Part shown: piece after piece, positions 53,481-60,767 of the stretch
How positions within the stretch are numbered: the first letter of the stretch is position 1
How the letters are laid out: the number at the start of each line of letters is the position of its first letter
Source of the DNA: Candidatus Bathyarchaeota archaeon
GTDB lineage: Archaea; Thermoproteota; Bathyarchaeia; Bathyarchaeales; WUQV01
Length of the DNA stretch: 64,000 bases
Assembly: GCA_021158125.1 (NCBI GenBank)
Contig: JAGGVF010000019.1
Coordinates: forward strand, 20,204 to 84,203
Reading direction: 5' to 3'
Position numbers and translations under genes: made by a program
Notes under the pieces: generated by a model
Databases searched by the model: none
The model's input: only the letters and a program-made list of their open reading frames with translations
What the model was told of the DNA's origin: nothing

Positions 53481-54461
53481 TTACACAACTCCATACTCTT
53501 TTGCTTTAGTTACGAACTCACTCCACGTTGGAAATGCTAAGCCCCTACGTACTCCTTTAGTTTCCAAAAATTGAAGCATTGCATTAATTTGTAAACCTAA
53601 GTTAAGTCTAGCAGCTTCTTTTAGTAGATATTTCCTGTCTATTTTTTTCAATTCTTTCTTTAATAGAAGCAAACTATAAGTTACGTATCGAACGTTATCT
53701 TTCTCGATTAATAAAGTGTGAAGTATTATGTCTTCTGTTCGAATATTATCCTTTTTTCTAGAGTAAAAGTATATGTCAAAATCGGATACCAATTGTATAC
53801 CAAAATTATGAAAACATGATGTAGCCGTCTTAAAGAAACCCTTTTTGGTGATTTTGACATCTTTCGGGAGTCTAACCAAGCATTCCATATCTTTTTGCCA
53901 AAGTATTACTGCATTTTCTGAAATTTCCCTCACAATAGTGGTTACTATAAACCTTTGATACTCCTCTAAGAAGTCCTTTAAGATAGAGAATCTAGGATTA
54001 ATCCTAAAGGTACTACCATCCAATTCAATTATTCCTAAAGCCATAAAATTTCTTAAATATCTCCAGAATGTAGTTTTGGATATATTCTTAAAACTAATAT
54101 CAGGCATATCTGTGTCTACTACCTCAAAAAGAAAGACAATACCTAAGTTCGATAGAATTTTCTCCCAGCTTATATGGTGATATGTTAATAGCAATTCTTT
54201 AAGTAAAAGCGCATGTCTCAAATCGCAAAAATAAATATACTTTTTTGCTTTTCTATACTCTCTTTCAGAATGATCCGCCCTTTTTCGTTTAAATTCTATT
54301 ATTTTTTTATCAATTAGTTTTCTAATGTAATATGACAGCAAATTTGGTTTAATCGAAAGAGTTCTTCTCAAAGAGATAAAAGAATGTTTCCCACTGGCAA
54401 TTTCTCTTAGTATCCTTATTTCTTGTTTACTGAAAGTATATTTTTCTAATTTCTTTTTCAC
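53481..54461 (-). CDS. AbiEi-like wHTH antitoxin/regulator
   Basis: A 326-residue protein with an N-terminal MarR-like winged helix (SKQEIRILREIASGKHSFISL, LLSYYIRKLIDKKIIEF), a second HTH-like part (about residues 105-155) and a C-terminal domain with QLVSDFDIYFYSRKKDN. GTG at 54461 is the start, and a TATA box about 25 bp upstream makes the transcript nearly leaderless. AT-rich gene, lower GC than its surroundings. Probably the antitoxin of the following nucleotidyltransferase. Confidence 0.65.
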   Translation of the reverse strand: MKKKLEKYTFSKQEIRILREIASGKHSFISLRRTLSIKPNLLSYYIRKLIDKKIIEFKRKRADHSEREYRKAKKYIYFCDLRHALLLKELLLTYHHISWEKILSNLGIVFLFEVVDTDMPDISFKNISKTTFWRYLRNFMALGIIELDGSTFRINPRFSILKDFLEEYQRFIVTTIVREISENAVILWQKDMECLVRLPKDVKITKKGFFKTATSCFHNFGIQLVSDFDIYFYSRKKDNIRTEDIILHTLLIEKDNVRYVTYSLLLLKKELKKIDRKYLLKEAARLNLGLQINAMLQFLETKGVRRGLAFPTWSEFVTKAKEYGVV

Positions 54462-54465
54462 ACTT

Positions 54466-54572
54466 TTTCATATTTTTGAACATATATATAAGTATTTCAA
54501 TTTTATGAAACATAGAATTATCTTAAATAGCATTAAATTGAAATACTTATAAGTTCATTCAAAAATATGAAA
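54466..54572. repeat. Imperfect 38-bp inverted repeat upstream of the AbiE-like pair
   Basis: Arms 54466-54503 and 54535-54572. About 32 of 38 positions pair. TTTCATATTTTTGAA and TATAAGTATTTCAATTT match exactly; only the middle 6 bases differ. The left arm holds the TATA box of the 54461 gene. The spacer is 31 bp. Confidence 0.85.
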
Positions 54573-54606
54573 TTAGTTAAAATTAAAATATTATTATAAT
54601 AATATT

Positions 54607-55109
54607 TTACTTCAATTTTGGTTCAGAATTTTGAATTCTCGATTTATTCATCTTGGGTTTCAAGTAACTTTTTGATTTTTTCTTTACAGCTTTAAGAACT
54701 GGTTTTAGAGTAAAAAAGAAACTATATAGGTATCCTCCTAAGATCGCAATATTTTTCTCATCCAACCAATCTGTGTGAGTTTTTCGATTAAATTCCCTTA
54801 TCAAGTTAACGAAATATGGCTTTTCTTGCAGTTTATATATAAAAAAAGCGAGCTTCCGACAAAGGAAATTTTCCTGGATCTTTCTGAGATTTCTTCCAAT
54901 AATAACTAGATGCTACAAAGCCATTTGGTCTTTTCAAAGTTGCATAATATGGATGAAAATCGTTCTCTATCAACACCTCGAAAATTGCTCTGCAAATATC
55001 GTGCCAATATGGAACAAGTTCTTTCCATGAAATTACTGGAACTTTCTCAACAGTTCCATAACTTGTCTTTACAGAGAGTTCCTTTAGTTTGTCGATTCTT
55101 ATTCTTCAT
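54607..55109 (-). pseudogene. Broken gene, unknown protein, two frameshifts
   Basis: From ATG 55109 (SD GAGGAG, TATA box near 55146) only two or three codons are in frame. A long protein-like stretch then lies in another frame (KLKELSVKTSYGTVEKV, VPYWHDICRAIFEVLIENDF, PFYYA-like). A run of seven T at 54841-54847 shifts again into the final frame (FIYKLQEKPYFVNLIREFNRKTH, ending 54607). Restoring both would give a protein of about 165 residues. No family recognised. Either decay or indel errors. Confidence 0.55.
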
Positions 55110-55365
55110 TTTCTCCTCTTAATATTCTTAATTCTCATTTCGTATTTATAAGTAAATTTTTAGATTAAATAGAACAGAAATTGTTAAAAGAAGGAATATT
55201 GTATAGATATTCTCTATTTCCTTAGATTTCTCCAAAAGGAAAATCTCGAAGTTTCTTCTTTATTCCATCGATGAATTTTTCATTTCGTTGTCGGAAGGTT
55301 TTTTGAAGATTATATGCGATTTGTTGGTTAATGGATCTCGGTTATGAGACTGGTTGGGGTCTGTT

Positions 55366-55808
55366 ATGGTGGTTATTGGCGTAGATTTTAGCGGAGAGTT
55401 TCCTGATGCTCCTCCTTGCTATTGCGTAGCTGTAAGGGGAAAAGACGTTAGATGTGTTCTTATGACTGGAAAGGCTAAAAGAATCGTTAGGAAACATAAA
55501 ATCCGTAAAGGGCTGGCGACTGCGACGCATATCTACTATCCGTTAAACCTTTAGCTCGCAAAGGCGACGTTATTCTGATTGACGCAGAATACGACCCTAA
55601 ATACTTAAAGAGAGTTCGCGTATACCTACAAAAGGTTCTTCAAGTATCCTTAATAGCCATAGGTCACATCTCCGGACCTGTCATTGAAAAAGCAGACAAA
55701 CTTTTCAAAATTTTCAGAAAGGCAAAACGCTACGACTTGAAAGATCCAGATACATTAAAATTTGTGAAGATGATTCATCCCGCCCGTGGAACCTGTTTCA
55801 TCTCATAG
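55366..55808 (+). pseudogene. Broken gene, unknown protein, one frameshift
   Basis: First frame 55366-55554: VVIGVDFSGEFPDAPPCYCVAV...KHKIRKGLATAT. Continuation in the -1 frame from about 55530 to 55808: YLLSVKPLARKGDVILIDAEYDPKYL...FVKMIHPARGTCFIS. Together about 146 residues. The DFSG and LIDAEY acidic pair could be an RNase-H-like site, but that is a guess. No A or T run explains the shift. Confidence 0.55.
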
Positions 55809-55880
55809 GCAGGTCCGGGGTTTCCCGTGAAGGTACTTCCCCTCATGCCGAAGGCCATCATAGCACGCCACGGGAGGTTC
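55781..55880 (+). ncRNA. Candidate structured RNA (GC-rich, multi-hairpin)
   Basis: A 100-bp GC-rich block in AT-rich surroundings. A closing helix CCCGTGG (55783-55789) pairs with CCACGGG (55868-55874). Inside are three local hairpins: ACCTG/CAGGT (55791-55814), GGGG/CCCC (55817-55842) and GCC-GAA-GGC (55847-55855). Folded by eye; the strand is inferred. It overlaps the 3' end of the broken gene at 55366. No known RNA family recognised. Confidence 0.4.
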
Positions 55881-55946
55881 TCAACAAAAACATAAAACGT
55901 AAGTCTATAAACTTTTCTAGTTTATAATAATATGTTGAAGGGGTTT

Positions 55947-56153
55947 ATGAAGATGAGCTTTTTATCAGATGAGGAAAGAAAACTGTTGATAAAAGCAGCT
56001 AAGTTGATGGACGAGCTGTTGGAGACTTTAGAGGTTATACAAGATGAGAGACTCGTCAAGGAGTTAAAGACTGCTTTACAAGAGGTTAAAGAGAATAAAA
56101 CAAGATCTTTCAGTGAACTTATACAAGAGTTAAGCCTTGAAGAAGAAAACTGA
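55947..56153 (+). CDS. Small antitoxin-like helical protein
   Basis: About 68 residues. MDELLETLEVIQDERLVKELKTAL followed by KENKTRSFSELIQELSLEEE resembles archaeal RelB-type antitoxins. ATG 55947 is preferred, behind AGGGG. No RelE-type toxin follows; only a short Lys-rich remnant is present after the stop. An unpaired antitoxin or a partner gene lost. Confidence 0.55.
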   Translation: MKMSFLSDEERKLLIKAAKLMDELLETLEVIQDERLVKELKTALQEVKENKTRSFSELIQELSLEEEN

Positions 56154-56245
56154 GTGGAAGAACGCATATGAAAAGAAAAATCAGCAGATGCTGAAAATTC
56201 TCTATCAGAAAAGTTTATTTTCCTGAATTAGGATCATTTTAGCAT

Positions 56246-56590
56246 GTGTTGGACGATATATTTGTGATAATGGCGATTTCAGCGGCTCAAGCTGGCGGAT
56301 ATGTCATAGCGCACATAACGGCCCTTAAAAAACCGTATATTACGGAGGCAAGATATGGTCTAGGCCTTTTTTCATCTCTAGTACTTTATTCTGCGGCGTT
56401 TTCAATTGCCGGCTACACTATAATTTTGCAGTTGATTAAGTTAAACTTCGCCTTTATTGTTGCTGTTGTTCTATCGCTGTTGTTACCTTCATTGGCGCTT
56501 CGTAAGGCTGTTAAAGAAGCAGAGGAGCTAAAAAAGCTGCCAAAAATAAAGTCTCTAAGAAAAGAGCATCGAAGACAATTCTACACCTAA
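56246..56590 (+). CDS. Small membrane protein
   Basis: A 114-residue protein with three hydrophobic segments (about residues 6-25, 42-62, 67-86) and a basic C-terminus (KEAEELKKLPKIKSLRKEHRR). TTG start. No family recognised. Confidence 0.55.
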   Translation: MLDDIFVIMAISAAQAGGYVIAHITALKKPYITEARYGLGLFSSLVLYSAAFSIAGYTIILQLIKLNFAFIVAVVLSLLLPSLALRKAVKEAEELKKLPKIKSLRKEHRRQFYT

Positions 56591-57278
56591 CCCTCTTTCT
56601 TTATTTGGGACCCCCTTCTTTAACAGATATTTTCATCTCTCTTTTAATACGCTCGAATATTTTTAAGTCATCTTAACGTCCTTACTAGACAATATTTTTA
56701 CTAAATTTTGAGTGCAAAAATTTGCCCTAGTCCGCAGCCTCTAGCGGAATTTGCTTATTGCAACTTACTGGTGGCCCTTTATGGCTTCTAACCGTAAAAT
56801 TTAAATGTAACCCACAAGTTTTGTCGGACAAAAGTACGGGTCGAGGGCCCTCAACTCTAAGTCATTGCCATAATTTATTTAAAATTATTATAGCCTTTCT
56901 TATGGCTACACTTGCAAAGAATGGGCTCTGATCACTTCTATTTTGTGTCTTAAAGCTCTTTTGAGGTTCTTCGTTGTTTTGCTCGTTAAAAACTTTTTAA
57001 AGGTTTAGGATCTTTTCTTTTTTGAGAAGAAGCCTAGAAGAAGTTTAAGAGGCGTTGCTCCTCTAGCCCCGCTGAAAAATTTGGGGAAACCCTAAGAAAA
57101 AGCGGGAAAAACTGCCATTTTTTGCTTAGCTTGTACTGTTGATGCATCCTCATTTTAGCTCTTTTTCGGCGTGAAAAACCGATGAAAAATGTTGAAAACT
57201 GTGGAAAAAGAAGGGAAAACTTGGGAAAAAGCGGGAAACTTTCTTCTAGGCTTCTTAGAAAAGAAAGGAGGTGAAAAA
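56591..57278. other. Non-coding spacer with palindromes and purine-rich repeats
   Basis: No convincing gene. It holds the palindrome TTTTGTCGGACAAAA (56819-56833), the palindrome GAGGGCCCTC (56843-56852), and from 57027 to 57256 a 16-bp perfect inverted repeat (AAGAAGCCTAGAAGAA and complement) enclosing a 14-bp direct repeat GAAAAAGCGGGAAA (57096-57109, 57225-57238) and several GGGAAAA units. Could be a leader, an origin or an element junction. Confidence 0.6.
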
Positions 57279-57614
57279 ATGGAAAAAAGGAAAGAAATTT
57301 GCCTAGATAACCTAGAATACATCCCATGTCAAAAATGTTGGATTCCTTTAATACCCGTCAATTGGGCTAGACAGCAAGCCAAGAAAAACCTCTTCGAAAC
57401 TCGATATGGAATCAGTATTCATTATTTCACCTGCGAGAATTGCCGAACAAGATGGGCTATCATAATATTATCCGATCGAGAAAGCTGGGGATTCATAGAA
57501 GCTCCCGCTGAAAGTGCAGGAAGACTATATCGCTGGCTTTTAAATATGCGCAAAAATGGGCTGTCAGTGGAAAATATTCGATATGCAATGTTTCCACAAT
57601 CTTACATTTCCTAA
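57279..57614 (+). CDS. Zinc-binding small protein
   Basis: A 111-residue protein from ATG 57279, fixed by the strong SD AGGAGGTG. CQKC near residue 17 and CENC near residue 52 form a likely zinc site; FTCENCRTRWAIIIL is hydrophobic beta. The architecture, two CxxC pairs with a hydrophobic strand, resembles the protein at 60768-61199. Function unknown. Confidence 0.65.
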   Translation: MEKRKEICLDNLEYIPCQKCWIPLIPVNWARQQAKKNLFETRYGISIHYFTCENCRTRWAIIILSDRESWGFIEAPAESAGRLYRWLLNMRKNGLSVENIRYAMFPQSYIS

Positions 57615-57707
57615 AGACGGCTCTTTGGCTGAGCTTCCATAAAAACTCTCTACTTTTCTCCATTTTATTAAAGGCATATTTTTAAGTTAAATGCTGAAGA
57701 CTTGCTC

Positions 57708-57920
57708 TTAATCCATGTGAATCGAAGAGGAGACAAATGCTTGTAACAGATCATTTTGACGACACAACAGCTGATAAAAGTAGATGATCGCTTTAGAAGG
57801 CATGCGTTCAAGTTGCGCCCTAACAGCATTTGCCAACTCTGTGGGAATGATGCCAGTCTCGGTATACAGAGTCTTCAGCATCGCCACGTACTCTTCAATC
57901 TTTGTGAGTGCTTCGTCCAT
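57708..57920 (-). CDS. Small helical protein
   Basis: A 70-residue protein from ATG 57920 behind SD GGTGAG: MDEALTKIEEYVAMLKTLY, IPTELANAVRAQLERMPSKAIIYFYQLL. No family recognised. Confidence 0.5.
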   Translation of the reverse strand: MDEALTKIEEYVAMLKTLYTETGIIPTELANAVRAQLERMPSKAIIYFYQLLCRQNDLLQAFVSSSIHMD

Positions 57921-58580
57921 TATTCTCACCAATAAGATCAACTTATGAAAATTTAAAAATTTTTAAAGCCAAAAACAGAAAAAGGGGAGAAATCTACTAA
58001 GAACTGTTTAAACACTTCAAATTTTTAAATGCAGTTTTGATCATATTCAAATTTCAATTCTACGAAGAGCTGTTTAAACCTCAATAGTATTTGGTAAACG
58101 AGAATATTTAAAGATTTCGCAAGTTAAGAAAAAATTGAGCCTCTTTGTGAGAAAGAGGCTAAAAGTATGTCTTTTTCCTGAAATATTCGGAATAGGAAGG
58201 AGGACGAAGGTTGCCTTACATATTCTAGATTTCATACACGATTTTCCGGTCACGGACTACATTCGATAAACTCAACCCACTTTCTTTTCCTTTATCAAGC
58301 AGAAGGGTGAAGGGAGCGACGGGGATAGATGTTAAAAACAATAGGAAATGTTGAAGGAGAGGATTTTTGTAAGGATAATCCAATTAGTGTGATTAATTCG
58401 CATTTAAAGGTCTTATTATTCCGCAATTTTGTAAGTTTATGTAAGTGGTAAGTGATGGATTGATTAATGGACAAATGGATTGATAGCAATGGATCCTTTT
58501 AGCTTCTATAATAGATGCTACTAGGATCCATTAGGAATTAAATTAAATAAATTAAATAAATAAAGACTTTTTAACGTGAA
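57921..58580. other. Non-coding spacer with direct repeats and a hairpin
   Basis: No gene supported. Two copies of TAC(T/G)AAGA(A/G)CTGTTTAAAC lie at 57995-58013 and 58061-58079 (17 of 19 match), upstream of the gene ending at 57708. ATGGATTGAT occurs twice near 58454 and 58475. AT-rich tandem AAATTAAATAA runs close the spacer. Confidence 0.55.
58488..58532. repeat. Hairpin AATGGATCC / GGATCCATT
   Basis: A 9-bp perfect stem with an extra AGC/GCT pairing inside and a loop around 58503-58517. It lies 48 bp past the stop of the 58581 gene on the minus strand. A terminator, processing site or operator; no T-run follows on the minus strand. Confidence 0.6.
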
Positions 58581-59333
58581 TTAATCACGCCTTCTTCTCT
58601 TTGAAGGCAAAAGCGGTGGCTTTTTGAAGTTCGGTATATGATATATGTCTCCTTCTCGCGTGTGTATTTTTATTATTTTATACTGTTTAAGCAATCTTCC
58701 TAGCCTGCGTCGATTCAGCGTAGATCTTGGAACTTTGTATCTCTTCTCGAGGATTTCAGCTATTTCTTTGAACGTTATTAGCATTGGGAGTTTTCGATAC
58801 CTTTTCAGGTGTAGGATGTAGTGGCGAAGGGCGACTTCTAGGGCTACGTTTGCCGCGCGGGGGACGGCTTGCTTGCCAATGGGAGTCAGCACGTAATCGA
58901 CCTCTGGGCGTTCGTATGGGTTTTCTACGCAAAGAGTTTGACTTGTAATGAATCTTCTCCGACGTAACAGACGTATTGTTTTGTCGAAAGTCATTTTCCT
59001 CACATACTCTGTTCTCCGCGAGATAGGAATATCCTCGGTAGCAACCAACCATTCATATAATAGTTGTTGACGAGGGGCATGTCCACCATGTCGAGCAAGT
59101 AAGTATAGTATGATTTTTTCGTTGAGTCCAAGCCGACTCCAAAATGGTATCTGCTTCTTATATCTACTTCTCTTTCGAGGCTTTACCCGGAAAGTTTCAG
59201 GATAATAATGCTTAAATCTTTCATAAAAGAAGCATAGCTCTTCCAGATCGTGTTTCTCTAACAATTTCCTCTCAGTTTCTTTAATAAATTCCTGTATACT
59301 TCCATATTGTCTGATTATTTCGTCTTCTTTCAT
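58581..59333 (-). CDS. Winged-helix DNA-binding protein
   Basis: A 250-residue basic protein. Residues about 72-155 form a wHTH (LGLNEKIILYLLARHGGHAPRQQLLYEWL, RKMTFDKTIRLLRRRRFI). A second HTH lies at about 190-240 (ITFKEIAEILEKRYKVPRSTLNRRRLGRLLKQY, in part) with a KRRRRD tail. It sits 33 bp after the DUF4258-like gene. No family recognised. Confidence 0.6.
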   Translation of the reverse strand: MKEDEIIRQYGSIQEFIKETERKLLEKHDLEELCFFYERFKHYYPETFRVKPRKRSRYKKQIPFWSRLGLNEKIILYLLARHGGHAPRQQLLYEWLVATEDIPISRRTEYVRKMTFDKTIRLLRRRRFITSQTLCVENPYERPEVDYVLTPIGKQAVPRAANVALEVALRHYILHLKRYRKLPMLITFKEIAEILEKRYKVPRSTLNRRRLGRLLKQYKIIKIHTREGDIYHIPNFKKPPLLPSKRRRRD

Positions 59334-59366
59334 GATTCACCCCACTTTTAAATGTTATGAGACTTT

Positions 59367-59699
59367 TTAAGCTTGTAAAGAGCATAAATTCAAGTTTTGG
59401 ATTTTAGGAAGGCGAATTTTTGAGACAGCAACCATGATATGGCTGTTTCTTGTCGCATTGTTGCGTAAGGCAGGGTAGAGAAATGATTTAATAATGAAGC
59501 TGTGGCGGTCTTCGAAGTCTCCAACCAGTCTGCCTTTCATTGGTACCAGAATTTCGTATCCTTTACTGTTTTTATGCATCAGGATTATTTTATTTCGGCG
59601 TAAGAAGTCAAGCAACTCGGATAACATTAATCCTCGTTCGTGCGCCCTTCTAATTGCGTGTTTTGTTATTATTAAATCGACTTTTTCTGCCCTCCACAT
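59367..59699 (-). CDS. DUF4258-like small protein
   Basis: A 110-residue protein. ITKHAIRRAHERGLMLSELLDFL followed by KGYEILVPMKGRLVGDFEDRHSFIIKSF is the KHAxxRxxERG pattern of DUF4258/BrnT-like proteins, some of which are RelE-fold toxins. Its start faces the CARF regulator across a 98-bp shared promoter region. Confidence 0.6.
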   Translation of the reverse strand: MWRAEKVDLIITKHAIRRAHERGLMLSELLDFLRRNKIILMHKNSKGYEILVPMKGRLVGDFEDRHSFIIKSFLYPALRNNATRNSHIMVAVSKIRLPKIQNLNLCSLQA

Positions 59700-59748
59700 C
59701 GTTGTTCACCGAAAAATTAAAATGTGGAAGGATGATATAATATTGTTT

Positions 59749-59784
59749 GAGTTTAACATATTTAACGTCTTTAGCATATTTAAC
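59749..59784 (+). promoter_or_regulatory. Operator array: four contiguous 9-bp units before the CARF gene
   Basis: Units GAGTTTAAC, ATATTTAAC, GTCTTTAGC and ATATTTAAC at 59749, 59758, 59767 and 59776, ending 13 bp before ATG 59798. Same unit, opposite orientation, as the array at 60685-60720. Position over the presumed start suggests autoregulation. Confidence 0.75.
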
Positions 59785-59797
59785 ATAGGTGTTCAAA

Positions 59798-60616
59798 ATG
59801 GAAGAAATAGAAGAGATGGAATTAGGAGAGGAAATAGTTCACATAATTCCATTAGGACACGAAATTGATCGTGCAGTGAAGCCTTTTGAAAGATATAAGG
59901 CAAATCGCGCCTACATCCTATCAGTAACTGATGGTTTCGGCAAATATTCTCGTGAAATGGTCAAAGAACAGGAATACTATGTGAATACCGTTACGAGAAT
60001 TCTAGAGAAGTATGGCATAAAGGTTATACTGCGGAACGTCGACATGTTTAACATTCTGGAATTGATTAAGAACATATCTAACATTATTGTTGAAGAAAAA
60101 AGTAAGGGAAATCAAGTTTACGTAAACATTTCGAGTGCTGGTAGACTCGCTTCAGTTGCCGCTTACCTTGCAGCAATGGCACATAACGCCAAAGCATATT
60201 ACGTAGTAGCAGATCATTATTCCACAAGTAAAATGGAAAAGAAAAAGCATGGAATCAGCATCTGCGAAAAACTAAGAATAAACTTTCTAGAAACCTTCAG
60301 AATGCACCTTCCTAAAGAGAACGAAATGAAAGTTTTAATTAAGCTTTGTGAAAAACCCGAAGGAATGAAAACATCTGATTTAGTAGTGTATCTCGCCTCA
60401 CAAGGTGTAGAGGCCTTTAAAGAACAAGCTGGCAAGAAATGGGAGGAAATTTCAAGAAAGAACAAGATAAACTGTCTAATGAAGCTGAATAAGGGAATAC
60501 TTGATAAATTGGAGGCGAACGGCTATATAAAAAGAGAAAAAGTAGGCCGCTACAATACAATAAAAATCACAAAAGCAGGCATCTATGTCGCATATATCAG
60601 CGGAAAACTGAAATAA
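59798..60616 (+). CDS. CARF-wHTH regulator (HFX_2341 / DUF6293 type)
   Basis: About 272 residues from ATG 59798 (GTG 59789 also possible). The N-terminal HIIPLGHEIDRAVKPF and the middle QVYVNISSAGRLASVAAYLAAM match the two ligand loops of CARF-fold proteins of the HFX_2341 family; the core is residues about 15-145. The C-terminal half is a winged helix (MKVLIKLCEKPEGMKTSDLVVYL, LEANGYIKREKVGRYNTIKIT). CARF domains bind cyclic oligoadenylate or other nucleotides, but no CRISPR genes are present. It probably regulates the flanking genes through the 9-bp arrays. Confidence 0.8.
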   Translation: MEEIEEMELGEEIVHIIPLGHEIDRAVKPFERYKANRAYILSVTDGFGKYSREMVKEQEYYVNTVTRILEKYGIKVILRNVDMFNILELIKNISNIIVEEKSKGNQVYVNISSAGRLASVAAYLAAMAHNAKAYYVVADHYSTSKMEKKKHGISICEKLRINFLETFRMHLPKENEMKVLIKLCEKPEGMKTSDLVVYLASQGVEAFKEQAGKKWEEISRKNKINCLMKLNKGILDKLEANGYIKREKVGRYNTIKITKAGIYVAYISGKLK

Positions 60617-60684
60617 TGATAGTGCCTCTGTGATTTTCTCGTTTTTACTCGATTGTTAAAGTAAGATATGCTTTTGTTTAATTT

Positions 60685-60720
60685 GTTAAATATGTTAAAT
60701 ATGTAAAGTATGTTAAATCT
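60685..60720 (-). promoter_or_regulatory. Operator array: four contiguous 9-bp units before the NurA-HerA operon
   Basis: Plus-strand units GTTAAATAT, GTTAAATAT, GTAAAGTAT and GTTAAATCT at 60685, 60694, 60703 and 60712. The feature is placed on the minus strand because the unit runs in the reverse of the CARF array. A fifth inverted unit, ATATTTAAC at 60733-60741, overlaps the TATA box. Confidence 0.8.
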
Positions 60721-60728
60721 CGATAATA

Positions 60729-60740
60729 TTATATATTTAA
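60729..60740 (+). promoter_or_regulatory. TATA box of the zinc-ribbon/NurA/HerA operon
   Basis: TTATATATTTAA, about 30 bp before ATG 60768 and directly downstream of the 9-bp array, a position suited to activation or to blocking TBP. Confidence 0.5.
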
Positions 60741-60767
60741 CCAGGACTATATTACTTGGTGAATAGA

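Noticed and set aside
54910..55122. Open frame of 70 codons on the plus strand
   Set aside because: It is opposite the protein-like frames of the broken minus-strand gene and has no ribosome site or recognisable fold.
57034..57327. Open frame of 97 codons on the minus strand
   Set aside because: It is the complement of purine-rich repeats, rich in Phe, Leu and Ser, and overlaps the well-supported start of the gene at 57279.
58295..58489. Open frame of 64 codons on the minus strand
   Set aside because: Low-complexity composition over short repeats, no ribosome site, and no recognisable domain.
59749..60741. CRISPR array suggested by CARF gene and short repeats
   Set aside because: The repeats are contiguous 9-bp units without spacers and there are no cas genes, so they are operators rather than a CRISPR array.
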